Positions 17,540 through 26,098 of a DNA stretch of 64,000 nucleotides are shown piece after piece. The DNA is from Mesorhizobium sp. NZP2298. GTDB lineage: Bacteria; Pseudomonadota; Alphaproteobacteria; Rhizobiales; Rhizobiaceae. Every line of letters begins with the position of its first letter. Position 1 is the first letter of the stretch. The notes under the pieces are model-generated. The model had not been told where the DNA came from and did no database searches. It saw only the letters and a program-made list of their open reading frames with translations. The stretch spans positions 3,546,001 to 3,610,000 of the forward strand of contig NZ_CP033365.1 of the NCBI RefSeq assembly GCF_013170825.1, written 5' to 3'. Position numbers and translations under genes: made by a program.

Positions 17540-18229
17540 TTATGCGTTAGCCAGCGTAGCGTGCTTTTTCACGCTGGCCGCCGTGGGGCGCTTGCCGAAA
17601 GCGCGCAGGAAGGTGCGCACGCCGTTTGTCGCCGATTGCACCACCTCATCCTCGCGCGGCGTGCCGCCGAGCATGAAGGTGGTCTGCAGTTCGGCATTGA
17701 CCAGGCCGAGGAACTGGCGCGCCGCGACGTCGGGATCATCGATTGCGAGGTAGCCGCCATAGGCGAGGCGGGCGAAGCGGGCGGCGATTGCCGGCCATGT
17801 CCTGCCCGGGCCTTGCTCGCGCCATTCGGCAAACAATTCGGGATAGCGCTCACCTTCGGTCTGGATCAGCTTGCGCAGGAATTTTCCGTCGCGGTTGCAG
17901 ATGCAGTTCTGGTTCAGGCGCACGGCAAAGCCGATCAGGTCGGCTTCGAGATCCCCTGGCTGGTCGGGAAAGGTGGCTATGGTGGCGAAGATGCCGACAT
18001 TGCAGCGCTCGGTGAGGTCGCGCACCACGGCCATGAAGAGCTTTTCCTTGTCGCCATGGTGGTTGTAGACGGTCTGGCGCGAGACGCCCGCCTTGGCGGC
18101 GATCAGGTCGATATTGGCGCCGGCGAAGCCCTCGCGGCAGAACACGCCAGCGGCAGCGTCGACAATCGATACGCGCTTGGCCTCGTGGCCGCGTGGCGGG
18201 AAAGTGTCAGGAGAAACGCCCGGTCTCAT
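17540..18229 (-). CDS. TetR/AcrR-family regulator
   Basis: 229 residues. N-terminal TetR helix-turn-helix (IVDAAAGVFCREGFAGANID and AGVSRQTVYNHHGDKEKLF), then a TetR_C-type ligand domain. Divergent from a Bcr/CflA-type MFS pump, with a perfect 9-base palindrome between them. The ATG has no ribosome site and lies 7 bases after a TATATA -10 box, so the message may be leaderless. Confidence 0.9.
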   Translation of the reverse strand: MRPGVSPDTFPPRGHEAKRVSIVDAAAGVFCREGFAGANIDLIAAKAGVSRQTVYNHHGDKEKLFMAVVRDLTERCNVGIFATIATFPDQPGDLEADLIGFAVRLNQNCICNRDGKFLRKLIQTEGERYPELFAEWREQGPGRTWPAIAARFARLAYGGYLAIDDPDVAARQFLGLVNAELQTTFMLGGTPREDEVVQSATNGVRTFLRAFGKRPTAASVKKHATLANA

Positions 18230-18236
18230 GAAAATC

Positions 18237-18277
18237 TATATAGAGGCGATTGACCATTTAGACAAGAGTGTCTAAAT
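18237..18277. promoter_or_regulatory. TetR operator with overlapping tetR promoter
   Basis: ATTTAGACA-agag-TGTCTAAAT at 18256-18277 is a perfect 9-base inverted repeat. On the minus strand TTGTCT (18265-18260), a 17-base spacer and TATATA (18242-18237) form a good sigma-70 promoter for tetR that overlaps the operator. On the plus strand TTGACC at 18250 with TAAATT 17 bases later could serve the MFS gene. This fits autorepression plus pump repression. Confidence 0.75.
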
Positions 18278-18418
18278 TTGTGGACAGGATACAAAGAGAT
18301 TTCGCATTGGGGAAGCGAATAGAATTCGCTCTTGGCGAGTCGGAATCTCGCGGGGTGGACCGTCCTAGGGTTAGACGTCGCCTGGCGGCGGCAGCCAGAT
18401 TCGAAAGAAGCCAATATC

Positions 18419-19624
18419 ATGAGTCCCAAATTCCTCCGCATCGCGGTCGTGCTCGGCCTGTTGTCCGCCATCGGACCGTTCGCGATCGACATGTATCTTC
18501 CCGCTCTGCCGTCGATCGGGGCGGATCTGCACGCCGGCACCGCCGCCGTGCAGATGAGCCTGCTGATCTTCTTTCTGTCGATGGGTTTCGGCCAGATCGT
18601 CGTCGGGCCGATCTCCGACATGGTCGGCCGCAAGCTGCCGCTCTATGGCGGCCTTGCGCTGTTCATGGTCGGCGGCATCGGTTCGGCAATGGCGCCGACC
18701 ATCGAGTGGCTGATCGCCTTCCGGTTCCTGCAGGGCCTCGGCGCCAGCGCCGGCATGGCCGTGCCGCGCGCGATCGTGCGCGACCTGCACACAGGCAATG
18801 AGGCGGCCAAGCTGATGTCCTTGCTGATGCTGGTGTTTTCGGTGTCGCCGATCCTGGCGCCGCTGACCGGCAGCCAGATCATCGAGAATTTCGGCTGGCG
18901 TGCCGTGTTCTGGACGGTGACCGGTGCGGCGGCCCTTGCCACCATCCTGCTCGCGACCTCGCTCAAGGAGACGCGGCCGGCGGAAGAACGCGTCGGTTCT
19001 TCCTTTGGAACCGCACTTGCCGGCTACCGCTTCCTGATGGGGGACCGCAATTTCCTTGGCCTCGTGGCGATCGCCGGCTTCGGCATTGCGAGCTTCTTCG
19101 TCTATCTGTCGAGCTCGTCCTTCATCCTGATCGACCATTACGGGCTTTCGCCTTCGGTCTACAGCGTGTTCTTCTCGATCAATGCGGTCGCCTTCATCGG
19201 CATGTCGCAATTGACGGGAGTGCTGGCCGAGCGTTTTGGGCTGCGGCGCGTGGTGCGCGTCGCGGTGACCGGCTATGCCTCGACGATGGTGGTGCTGCTC
19301 GCGGTGATGGCGACGGGTATCGACCGGCTCGATGTGATGGCGGCACTGCTCTTCGTCGGATACGGCTTCCTCGGCCTGGTCATCCCGACCACTTCGGTGC
19401 TGGCCATGGAAGAGCATGGCGAGATCGCCGGCACGGCTTCGGCGTTGATGGGCACGCTGCACTTCGCCATCGGCGCGCTCGCCATGGGCGTCGCCGGTGT
19501 GTTCTTCGACGGCACGCCGCTGCCGATGGTCGCCGGCATCACGCTCTGCGCGGTGATTTCGTTCACGCTGGCCAAGGTCACGCTCGGCCGTTCGCGCGAG
19601 GCAGTCGAGGCGCCGGCGGAATAA
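18419..19624 (+). CDS. Bcr/CflA-type MFS multidrug efflux transporter
   Basis: 401 residues from the ATG at 18419, preceded by AGAAG. Twelve membrane segments; FAIDMYLPALPSIG in helix 1, motif A as DMVGRKLPLYGG after helix 2 and RFLQGLGASAGMAVPRAIVR (motif B) are characteristic of the DHA1 Bcr/CflA proton-drug antiporters. Inner membrane. Controlled most likely by the divergent TetR protein. Confidence 0.9.
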   Translation: MSPKFLRIAVVLGLLSAIGPFAIDMYLPALPSIGADLHAGTAAVQMSLLIFFLSMGFGQIVVGPISDMVGRKLPLYGGLALFMVGGIGSAMAPTIEWLIAFRFLQGLGASAGMAVPRAIVRDLHTGNEAAKLMSLLMLVFSVSPILAPLTGSQIIENFGWRAVFWTVTGAAALATILLATSLKETRPAEERVGSSFGTALAGYRFLMGDRNFLGLVAIAGFGIASFFVYLSSSSFILIDHYGLSPSVYSVFFSINAVAFIGMSQLTGVLAERFGLRRVVRVAVTGYASTMVVLLAVMATGIDRLDVMAALLFVGYGFLGLVIPTTSVLAMEEHGEIAGTASALMGTLHFAIGALAMGVAGVFFDGTPLPMVAGITLCAVISFTLAKVTLGRSREAVEAPAE

Positions 19625-19643
19625 GCAAACCCAAACGCATGAG

Positions 19644-19672
19644 AAGGCCGGGTTCGTCCCGGCCTTTCTCTT
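19644..19672 (+). terminator. Rho-independent terminator between convergent genes
   Basis: AAGGCCGGG-ttcgt-CCCGGCCTT hairpin followed by TCTCTT, 20 bases after the MFS stop and 13 before the end of the converging ATPase gene. Likely works for the MFS transcript and possibly both. Confidence 0.8.
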
Positions 19673-19684
19673 GCCCACGAGCTC

Positions 19685-20251
19685 TTATGCCCGCAGGCCG
19701 ACCTCATCGAGGATGAAGCGGACGCGGTCCTCCACCGGCACAAGCGGCAGGGGCACCAGTTCGTGCCCCAGTTCGGCATAGACGCCAGCCACCGAGTCAT
19801 GGGTGCGCCTGGCTTCGTCGAGCGTCTGTTTGCGCTCTTTGTCCGGCGCAAAGATCTCCGGCCAGGGCGGCGCGATGAAGACACGGCGCGCATAGCGGAA
19901 TTTCTCCGCCGCGCTGACGGCGTGATCCGGCACCGGCAGGCCGCAGAGCCTGAGGTAGCCGATCGTGTCCGGCACGCCGCGATCGAAGAAGACCGGACCG
20001 GATTCGGCATGCGCGGCATGCCAGGAGCGCAGCTCCCAGGAAAGCATCAGTTCGGCAAAGAGCGCGCGATCCTGCCAGGGAAGGGCAGGGCCGCCGATCG
20101 CCACCTGATCGCGGATGATGCCGCGTCCGGCTTCCGGCGCTGTCGGGAAGCCTGCTTGTTTCAGCGCCTCGATCAAGGTGGTCTTGCCGGAGCCCGGGCC
20201 GCCGGTCAGCACGAAGAATCGATCGGAATCGTTTTGCAATGTCCTATCCAT
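19685..20251 (-). CDS. AAA_28-type P-loop ATPase/kinase-like protein
   Basis: 188 residues from the internal ATG at 20251 (MDRTLQND). Walker A GGPGSGKTT near the N-terminus, then AGRGIIRDQ, VFFDRGVPD and a C-terminal TLDEARRTHDSVAGVYAELG segment, as in AAA_28 proteins annotated as ATPases or small-molecule kinases. Soluble. Substrate unknown. Stands alone, convergent with the MFS gene. Confidence 0.82.
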   Translation of the reverse strand: MDRTLQNDSDRFFVLTGGPGSGKTTLIEALKQAGFPTAPEAGRGIIRDQVAIGGPALPWQDRALFAELMLSWELRSWHAAHAESGPVFFDRGVPDTIGYLRLCGLPVPDHAVSAAEKFRYARRVFIAPPWPEIFAPDKERKQTLDEARRTHDSVAGVYAELGHELVPLPLVPVEDRVRFILDEVGLRA

Positions 20252-20353
20252 GGAGAAAGGGGCGCACGCATGGCTGCCCGAAGGCATGCGAAGGAGCCGC
20301 CAGCGGAAGCTGCCATTTCGCGTGACGCGCGTCTATTGAGGGGAAGGAGAAGT

Positions 20354-20673
20354 GGAGGTTTCTGTTGCCAGGTACCTCCGAACCCCGCCTAGAAGTGCGA
20401 ACCCCTAGGGCTTGATTTGAAGCGTTCGCACTGCATTAAGCAGCGAGACGAGCTTCCGCATAGTTGTCGTTGGCAACTATAAGTTTAGCCCGATAACGGT
20501 GGTACAATGCCGGGCAAAAGTACGATCTTTACACCTTCGTCGATCCTATTTCGCCCCCAGCAAAAACCGCTCTGTCGTCGACAGCGGCTTTTGGTGGAGG
20601 CGCCGGGTACCGCCCCCGGGTCCGAACGGCTTATTTCATCGCCCATTTATCGCCATAGTCGGTCAAGCCGACA
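20354..20673 (-). ncRNA. ssrA: Circularly permuted two-piece tmRNA
   Basis: Read on the minus strand, gcc aac gac aac tat gcg (20474 downward) and the following codons encode the tag ANDNYAEARLAA followed by TAA, the alpha tmRNA tag. The acceptor piece lies 5' of it and ends CGCCTCCA-CCA at 20592; after a short processed loop the coding piece begins GGGGGCG at 20558. GGGGGCG pairs with CGCCTCC through seven pairs including the G3-U70 wobble that defines alanine charging. Hairpins GTGCGAAC/GTTCGCAC and GGAGGT/ACCTCC follow the tag. A TATATT -10-like box is at 20684-20679. Ends are approximate. Rescues stalled ribosomes, with SspB in the same window as downstream adaptor. Confidence 0.95.
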
Positions 20674-20879
20674 AAACGAATATAGGGGGCGTTTGACTGA
20701 AATGAAAGGCCGCAATGGGGCTTTGTCCCTGTGTCAAATTGCGACGGCAAGGGTTGACTTGGGAGCGGTCTCAACCGAAGCTTTGCGGGCGGTGAGGAGT
20801 TATCGACCTAACGCACGGATTGCGAAGCGCGCCACAGCCCTCATCGATCGGATCCGTGGCGCCGACGAGGGGAATTTTA

Positions 20880-21191
20880 ATGGCCGACTATCTTGCAGAC
20901 GTGAAGAAGTACGACGCGGGCGCCAGCGCCGAAATTGTCGAAAAGATCGTCAAGCATCTGGGCATTGCGCTCAGGAACCGCGACTCCTCGCTGGTGTCCT
21001 GCACGGACCCGAAGGAGCTTGAACGCGTCAAGGAGAACTGGGTCGCCAAGAAGCTCGGCATCAGCGACGGCGCGAAAGCCGACGCCTCGATCGAGAAGAC
21101 CTGCAAGGCCATGCAGTCCGACAATACCAAGAGCCGGGTGACTTTCTACTATCTGGTGGCCAAGGATCTGGGCAAGCTCGGCTCGCTCTGA
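20880..21191 (+). CDS. DUF2853 family protein
   Basis: 103 residues from the ATG at 20880, which has GAGGGG upstream. MADYLADVKKYDAGASAEI followed by VSCTDPKELERVKENWVAKK and a conserved C-terminal YYLVAKDLGKL are typical of this small, soluble, mostly helical family found in alphaproteobacteria. Function unknown. Sits between the tmRNA and thyA. Confidence 0.85.
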   Translation: MADYLADVKKYDAGASAEIVEKIVKHLGIALRNRDSSLVSCTDPKELERVKENWVAKKLGISDGAKADASIEKTCKAMQSDNTKSRVTFYYLVAKDLGKLGSL

Positions 21192-21365
21192 GACATCTGA
21201 CAATTCCACTTTGGCGGCCGATTGGCGCGGTCTTCCGCGCTTCCGGCTCGCCAGAGCGAGTTCTGAAGAGTCCGCTGCCATCCGCGTGGGGAAGACTTCA
21301 GACAGGCATGGCGTCGGCGCGCACATTCGCTATGATTGGCGAAATCTCGAATCGAGCCGGAACCG

Positions 21366-22160
21366 ATGCGCCAATATCTCGACCTCTTGCAGCATGTGCT
21401 GGAAAACGGTGCCGATCGCGGCGACCGTACCGGCACCGGCACGCGCTCCGTCTTCGGCTACCAGATGCGTTTCGATCTGGCGCGCGGCTTTCCCGTCACC
21501 ACGACCAAGAAGCTGCATCTGAAGTCGATCATCCATGAACTGCTGTGGTTCCTGGCCGGCGACACCAACATCAAGTACCTGACCGACCATGGCGTCACGA
21601 TCTGGGACGAATGGGCCGACGAGAACGGCGACCTTGGCCCCGTCTATGGCAAGCAATGGCGTTCCTGGCCGGATGGTCATGGCGGCTCGATCGACCAGAT
21701 CGCGAATCTTCTCAAGGAGATACGCCGCAATCCTCAATCGCGGCGACTGATTGTCTCTGCATGGAACCCCGCCGAGGTGGAAGCCATGGCACTGCCGCCG
21801 TGCCACTGCCTGTTCCAGTTCTATGTCTCCGAGGGCCGGCTTTCCTGCCAGCTCTACCAGCGCTCCGCCGACATCTTCCTCGGCGTGCCGTTCAACATCG
21901 CGTCCTACGCGCTGCTGACGCTGATGGTGGCGCAGGTGACCGGGCTGAAGCCGGGCGATTTCGTCCATACGCTGGGTGACGCGCATCTCTACTCGAACCA
22001 TTTCGAACAGGCGCGCGAACAATTGCGGCGCACGCCCAGGGCGCTGCCGACCATGTGGATCAATCCGGAGGTGAGGGATCTGTTCGCCTTCCGCTTCGAG
22101 GATTTCCGGCTGGAAAATTATGTCGCCGATGCGTCGATCAAGGCGCCAATCGCCGTATGA
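21366..22160 (+). CDS. thyA: Thymidylate synthase
   Basis: 264 residues from the ATG at 21366, the same length as the E. coli enzyme. Catalytic Cys146 in [10 protein letters not shown], the phosphate-binding [10 protein letters not shown] loop, and [20 protein letters not shown] are intact. Makes dTMP from dUMP with methylene-THF; folA, which recycles the dihydrofolate, is 6.4 kb downstream rather than next door. Its stop overlaps the start of a HEPN-domain gene by four bases. Confidence 0.97.
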   Translation: MRQYLDLLQHVLENGADRGDRTGTGTRSVFGYQMRFDLARGFPVTTTKKLHLKSIIHELLWFLAGDTNIKYLTDHGVTIWDEWADENGDLGPVYGKQWRSWPDGHGGSIDQIANLLKEIRRNPQSRRLIVSAWNPAEVEAMALPPCHCLFQFYVSEGRLSCQLYQRSADIFLGVPFNIASYALLTLMVAQVTGLKPGDFVHTLGDAHLYSNHFEQAREQLRRTPRALPTMWINPEVRDLFAFRFEDFRLENYVADASIKAPIAV

Positions 22161-22576
22161 CGCTGGACAAAGCGACACTTCAAGCTATTGCCAATGCCAA
22201 ACTGAACGATGCTGAGCTCCTGTTTCAGAACGAGCGCTTTTCGAACGCCTACTATCTTTTCGGCTATGCAGCAGAAATTGCCATCAAGTCACGAATTTCT
22301 AGGCTTTTTCTACCGGACACGATTCCCGATAAGAAATTTGTCCAAGATATTTATAGTCACGATCTCAACAGGCTCATAGGCTTAGCTGGGTTATCCGCGG
22401 AACTTGCCGAGAGCCGAACGGCGTCTCCGGTATTTGATGGCCACTGGTCGGCCGTCTCAGATTGGAATGAGGCTTCTCGTTACGATATGATAGATGTGTT
22501 TGAAGCGACGGCCATGCGAAATGCTATGGTTGATGAAGAGCAAGGAATATTCACATGGCTTCGGGAGCGCTGGTAA
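22157..22576 (+). CDS. HEPN-domain protein coupled to thyA
   Basis: 139 residues starting at the ATG of an ATGA overlap with the thyA stop. The features are those of a HEPN fold: [17 protein letters not shown], then [14 protein letters not shown] (66-79) and DWNEASRYD (102-110). The catalytic RNase motif RxxxxxH seen in HEPN toxins is not obvious, so it may be a non-catalytic member. Base composition is visibly lower in GC than thyA, suggesting a later arrival. A second unknown gene overlaps its 3' end by 22 bases. Possibly a toxin/antitoxin-like or regulatory two-gene unit; not demonstrated. Confidence 0.75.
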   Translation: MTLDKATLQAIANAKLNDAELLFQNERFSNAYYLFGYAAEIAIKSRISRLFLPDTIPDKKFVQDIYSHDLNRLIGLAGLSAELAESRTASPVFDGHWSAVSDWNEASRYDMIDVFEATAMRNAMVDEEQGIFTWLRERW

Positions 22577-22950
22577 GGACGGACGTTGATGCCGGCATCA
22601 ACCTAATTCGGGCTCTCGATGAGAAAAAATTTGGAGTCGCTGCTGCACTCTGGTTGTATAACAGCGATGTTGACAATTGGCGGATGATTATCGCCTATCG
22701 CGGCCCGCGCAAGGATCTAGAGAAAAAATACCTGGAAGCTGCGACCATTGCGGCAGACTGGCGTAAGGCTCGGCCAAACGAACCCATTTTAGATCTTAGC
22801 AAAGTGAAGATAACGTCGGCGGATGATCGTCTCATCGCCGGTTTAGGCATAGCCATGCGGGTTGATGGTCTTGGGGAGGTGCGCTTTTCCCACAACACTA
22901 TCAATGGCATCTATGTCGAGGATGCCTTGATCCACCGGCTTGCTGCGTGA
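22555..22950 (+). CDS. Partner protein of HEPN gene, unknown function
   Basis: 131 residues; the ATG has AAGGA eight bases upstream within the HEPN coding region. The pattern GVAAALWLYNSDVDNWRMII, YRGPRKDLEKKYLEA and a C-terminal beta region (GLGEVRFSHNTINGIYVEDA) has no domain I can name, although the LWLY...W-R-I pattern looks like that of uncharacterised proteins. Low GC like its partner. The 22-base overlap implies coupled translation and a joint function. Confidence 0.72.
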   Translation: MASGALVRTDVDAGINLIRALDEKKFGVAAALWLYNSDVDNWRMIIAYRGPRKDLEKKYLEAATIAADWRKARPNEPILDLSKVKITSADDRLIAGLGIAMRVDGLGEVRFSHNTINGIYVEDALIHRLAA

Positions 22951-22972
22951 GCTTTGCAAGCCAGCAAGCGGT

Positions 22973-23179
22973 TCAGTCGATGCCGACCATCGTCCGATGG
23001 CCTTGACCACGGCATAGGCCTGCTTACCCTTCGAGCTTGAGGTCGGCAACGGCTTCGTTGGTGATCGAGGCGGTGACGATGGCGCCGCCGCCAATATCGA
23101 TCCTGACATGCGAGGTGGTCGCTCCCTTGACGATCTCGGTGATTGTCCCCTTGAGGACGTTGCGGGCGCTGACCTTCAT
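22973..23179 (-). pseudogene. Frameshifted molbindin (Mop/TOBE) gene
   Basis: Starts well: AAAGGAG before the ATG at 23179, then MKVSARNVLKGTITEIVKG and SHVRIDIGGGAIVTASITNE, a classical molybdate-binding Mop domain. At residue 51 a TAA (23026-23024) ends the frame. The missing end is readable in other frames (KQAYAVVKA, then SD, then MVGID and TGA at 22973), which needs at least three small indels in about 50 bases. The 51-residue product would lack the last strand of the fold. Divergent from modA, so the original role was probably molybdate storage or homeostasis. Confidence 0.8.
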
Positions 23180-23320
23180 CGGGCTCTCCTTTGCTTTCAT
23201 GCATGTCGTTCCCCTCCAAAACCGAGGTCGCTTTTGGGCGACATGCATTGGGGTTCCTGCTCGTCTTACCAGGACAATCGACGCCGCACAGACGTTTTCG
23301 CGAGGTGCCGGGCCTTCCCT

Positions 23321-23344
23321 TGTTATATTCATGCGGATATATCG
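23321..23344. promoter_or_regulatory. Candidate ModE box upstream of modA
   Basis: TGTTATAT-tcatgcgg-ATATATCG: two half-sites close to the ModE consensus CGTTATAT / ATATAACG, 45 bases before the modA start. A ModE-like gene closes the mod cluster, so molybdate repression of modABC is likely. Confidence 0.65.
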
Positions 23345-23388
23345 GATGGCTGCGAGCCGCACGGACTTCAAACCAGGGAGAGTTTTCA

Positions 23389-24183
23389 ATGACGCGCAAA
23401 GGTTTCGGGTTGAGGGCGATCGCCATTGTCGGTTTTGTGGCGACGCTGATGGCGGCGATGCCGGCCGCCCATGCGGAAGACAAGGTCGTGGTGTTCGCGG
23501 CGGCCAGCCTCAAGGACGCGCTCGATGCGGTGAACAAGGCCTGCGAGGCTGATGTCGGCGAGGCCGCGACCGTCTCCTATGCCGCGAGCTCGGCACTGGC
23601 CAAGCAGATCGAGGGCGGGGCGCCGGCCGACGTCTTCATCTCGGCCGATCTCGACTGGATGAAATATCTCTCCGACAAGAAGCTGACCAAGCCGGACACC
23701 GAGGTGAAGCTGCTCGGCAACGAGATCGTGCTGGTGGCGCCGAAGGATTCGACGGTTGACGCCAAGATCGAGAAGGGTTTTGACCTCGCCAAGCTGGTCG
23801 GCGACGGCAAGCTCGCCATGGGCGATTTCAAGGCGGTGCCGGCCGGCAAGTACGGCAAGGCGGCACTGGAATCGCTGGGCGTCTGGTCCTCGGTCGAAGG
23901 CAAGGTGGCGCAGGCCGAGAATGTGCGCGCGGCACTCAAGCTGGTTTCAACGGGTGAGGCCGCTCTCGGCATCGTCTACGCCACCGACGCTCACGCCGAA
24001 AAGGGCGTCAAGGTGGTCGGCACATTCCCGGAGGATTCGCATCCGCCGATCATCTACCCGGTTGCCCAGACCGCCGATTCGAAGGACAAGGATACGCCGG
24101 CTTTCCTGAAATGCCTGCAGTCCGCCAAGGCCGGCGCGCTCTTCAAGGAACAGGGCTTCACCGTGCTCACGCCGAGCAACTGA
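23389..24183 (+). CDS. modA: Molybdate-binding periplasmic protein
   Basis: 264 residues; GGGAGAG precedes the ATG. Sec signal peptide of about 28 residues ending AAHA. The mature part begins KVVVFAAASLKDALDAVNKA and contains VSYAASSALAKQIEGGAPAD and GIVYATDAHAEKGV, matching ModA. Captures molybdate (and tungstate) for ModBC. First gene of modABC-modE. Confidence 0.95.
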   Translation: MTRKGFGLRAIAIVGFVATLMAAMPAAHAEDKVVVFAAASLKDALDAVNKACEADVGEAATVSYAASSALAKQIEGGAPADVFISADLDWMKYLSDKKLTKPDTEVKLLGNEIVLVAPKDSTVDAKIEKGFDLAKLVGDGKLAMGDFKAVPAGKYGKAALESLGVWSSVEGKVAQAENVRAALKLVSTGEAALGIVYATDAHAEKGVKVVGTFPEDSHPPIIYPVAQTADSKDKDTPAFLKCLQSAKAGALFKEQGFTVLTPSN

Positions 24184-24203
24184 GACGGGTCTGACATCGC
24201 AAT

Positions 24204-24908
24204 ATGAACTGGCTGCTGGACCTCACTCCCGACGAATGGAATGCGGTCCGGCTGTCCGTCAAGGTGGCGACTGTGGCGATGGTCGCCAGCCTGCCGCCCG
24301 GCATATTGATCGCGCTGCTGCTTGCCCGAGGGCAATTCTGGGGCAAGACGCTCCTCAACGGCGTTGTTCACCTGCCGTTGATCCTGCCGCCCGTGGTGAC
24401 CGGTTATCTCCTGCTTTTGACTTTCGGCAAGCGCGGCCCGGCCGGTGCCTTCCTGGCCGAGCATTTCGGCATCGTCTTCTCGTTTCGCTGGACAGGTGCG
24501 GCACTTGCCTGCGGCGTCATGGGATTTCCGCTGATGGTGCGGGCGATCCGGCTGTCGATCGAAGCGGTGGACCGCAAGATGGAGGCGGCGGCGGGCACGC
24601 TTGGCGCCAATCCCTTGTGGGTGTTTGGCACCATCACGCTGCCACTGATCCTGCCCGGGCTGATCGCCGGTTCCATCCTGGCCTTTGCGAAAGCGATGGG
24701 GGAATTCGGCGCGACCATCACCTTCGTCTCCAACATCCCTGGCGAGACGCAGACGCTGCCGTCGGCGATCTACACTTTCACGCAGGTGCCGGGCGGCGAT
24801 GAGGGCGCATTGCGGCTGACATTTATCTCGATCGTCATCTCGATGGCGGCACTGGTCGCCTCGGAAGTGCTGGCACGGCGCGTTGGGCGGCGGATGGACA
24901 TCGAATGA
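24204..24908 (+). CDS. modB: Molybdate ABC transporter permease
   Basis: 234 residues, about five membrane helices, with the ABC permease EAA loop in EAAAGTLGANPLWVFGTITL and the typical AFAKAMGEFGATITFVSNIP. Inner membrane partner of ModA and ModC. Its stop overlaps the modC ATG (ATGA). Confidence 0.95.
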   Translation: MNWLLDLTPDEWNAVRLSVKVATVAMVASLPPGILIALLLARGQFWGKTLLNGVVHLPLILPPVVTGYLLLLTFGKRGPAGAFLAEHFGIVFSFRWTGAALACGVMGFPLMVRAIRLSIEAVDRKMEAAAGTLGANPLWVFGTITLPLILPGLIAGSILAFAKAMGEFGATITFVSNIPGETQTLPSAIYTFTQVPGGDEGALRLTFISIVISMAALVASEVLARRVGRRMDIE

Positions 24909-26017
24909 GCGTCATCGTCGACATCAGCCACCGGCTGGGCGACTTCGCCATCGAGGCCCGTTTCGAGAGCGCAGGGCGGCTCACAGCGCTGTTCGGGCCG
25001 TCCGGCTCGGGCAAGACCACGCTCATCAACATGATTGCCGGGCTGATCCGGCCTGACAAGGGCCGCATCGAGGTCGACGGCCGCGTGCTGGTCGACACAG
25101 GCGCCGGCATTTTCGTGCCCAAGCACAAGCGCCGCATCGGCATGGTGTTTCAGGATGCGCGCCTCTTCCCGCATATGAGCGTGGCCAGCAATCTGCGTTA
25201 CGGCCGCTGGTTCACGCCGGCAAAGGAGCGCTATGCCGACATGGATGACGTCGTCGACTTGCTCGGCATCGGCCCGCTGCTCGGGCGGCGCCCGGCAAAG
25301 CTGTCGGGCGGCGAGAAGCAGCGCGTGGCGATCGGTCGGGCGCTGCTGGCCAGCCCCGGATTGCTGCTGATGGACGAGCCGCTGGCCTCGCTCGACGAGG
25401 GGCGCAAGGCCGAGATCCTGCCCTATATCGAGCGGCTGCGCGACGAGACGAAAATCCCGATTGTCTACGTCAGCCATTCGGTCGCCGAGGTGGCGCGGCT
25501 GGCCAGTGACGTGGTGATGCTGGCGCAAGGCAAGGTCGTCGCCAGTGGCCCGACCGAGGCCGTCATGCAAAGGCTCGACCTGTTGCCGGCGGAAGAGCGC
25601 GGCGAGGGCGGTGCCGTGCTGGACACGAAGGTGCTGCGTCACGACGAGGTGTTCGGCATGACCGTGCTCGGCTCGGCCGCCGGCGAGATCCGCGTGCCAC
25701 GCCTTGCGATGAAGGCAGGGGCTCCCGTGCGTGTCCGCATTCGTGCCCGCGATGTGATGATCGCGACGGAGAAGCCGACAGGCCTCAGCGCGCTCAACAT
25801 CCTGCCCGGCGCGATCGTCGCGATCAGCCCGGGCGAGGGGCCGACGGTCGAAGTCGGCATCGATTGCAATGGCGCGACCGTGATGGCCCGCATCACCGAA
25901 CAGTCGCGGCAGGCGCTGAAACTGCGGCTTGGCGGCAAGGTTTTCGCGGTGGTCAAGACAGTGAGCTTCGACCGGGCAAACACAGGGGCCGGCCTGCCTG
26001 CCGAGGCGGATGGATGA
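24905..26017 (+). CDS. modC: Molybdate ABC transporter ATPase
   Basis: 370 residues. Walker A GPSGSGKTT at 31-39, Q-loop VFQDARLFPHMSV, signature LSGGEKQRVAIGRAL, Walker B LLLMDEPLASLDE and H-loop YVSHS. A C-terminal TOBE/Mop-like domain of about 70 residues (GLSALNILPGAIVAI) can bind molybdate and trans-inhibit the pump. Because the separate molbindin is broken, this may be the only intact Mo-binding regulatory domain encoded near here. Confidence 0.95.
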   Translation: MSVIVDISHRLGDFAIEARFESAGRLTALFGPSGSGKTTLINMIAGLIRPDKGRIEVDGRVLVDTGAGIFVPKHKRRIGMVFQDARLFPHMSVASNLRYGRWFTPAKERYADMDDVVDLLGIGPLLGRRPAKLSGGEKQRVAIGRALLASPGLLLMDEPLASLDEGRKAEILPYIERLRDETKIPIVYVSHSVAEVARLASDVVMLAQGKVVASGPTEAVMQRLDLLPAEERGEGGAVLDTKVLRHDEVFGMTVLGSAAGEIRVPRLAMKAGAPVRVRIRARDVMIATEKPTGLSALNILPGAIVAISPGEGPTVEVGIDCNGATVMARITEQSRQALKLRLGGKVFAVVKTVSFDRANTGAGLPAEADG

Positions 26018-26098
26018 GTGCGCTATGTCTTTTTGGAATAGCGGTATCGCTGAAGACCTTCTACTATGGGGATCGGGCGTGAGCGAGGAGGATCAAAA

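Noticed and set aside
20499..21022. Plus-strand ORFs across the tmRNA
   Set aside because: They overlap the minus-strand tmRNA and the start of DUF2853; no protein-like features.
23180..23388. Molybdenum-cofactor riboswitch before modA
   Set aside because: Only a ModE-like palindrome was found; no Moco aptamer-like structure could be recognised.
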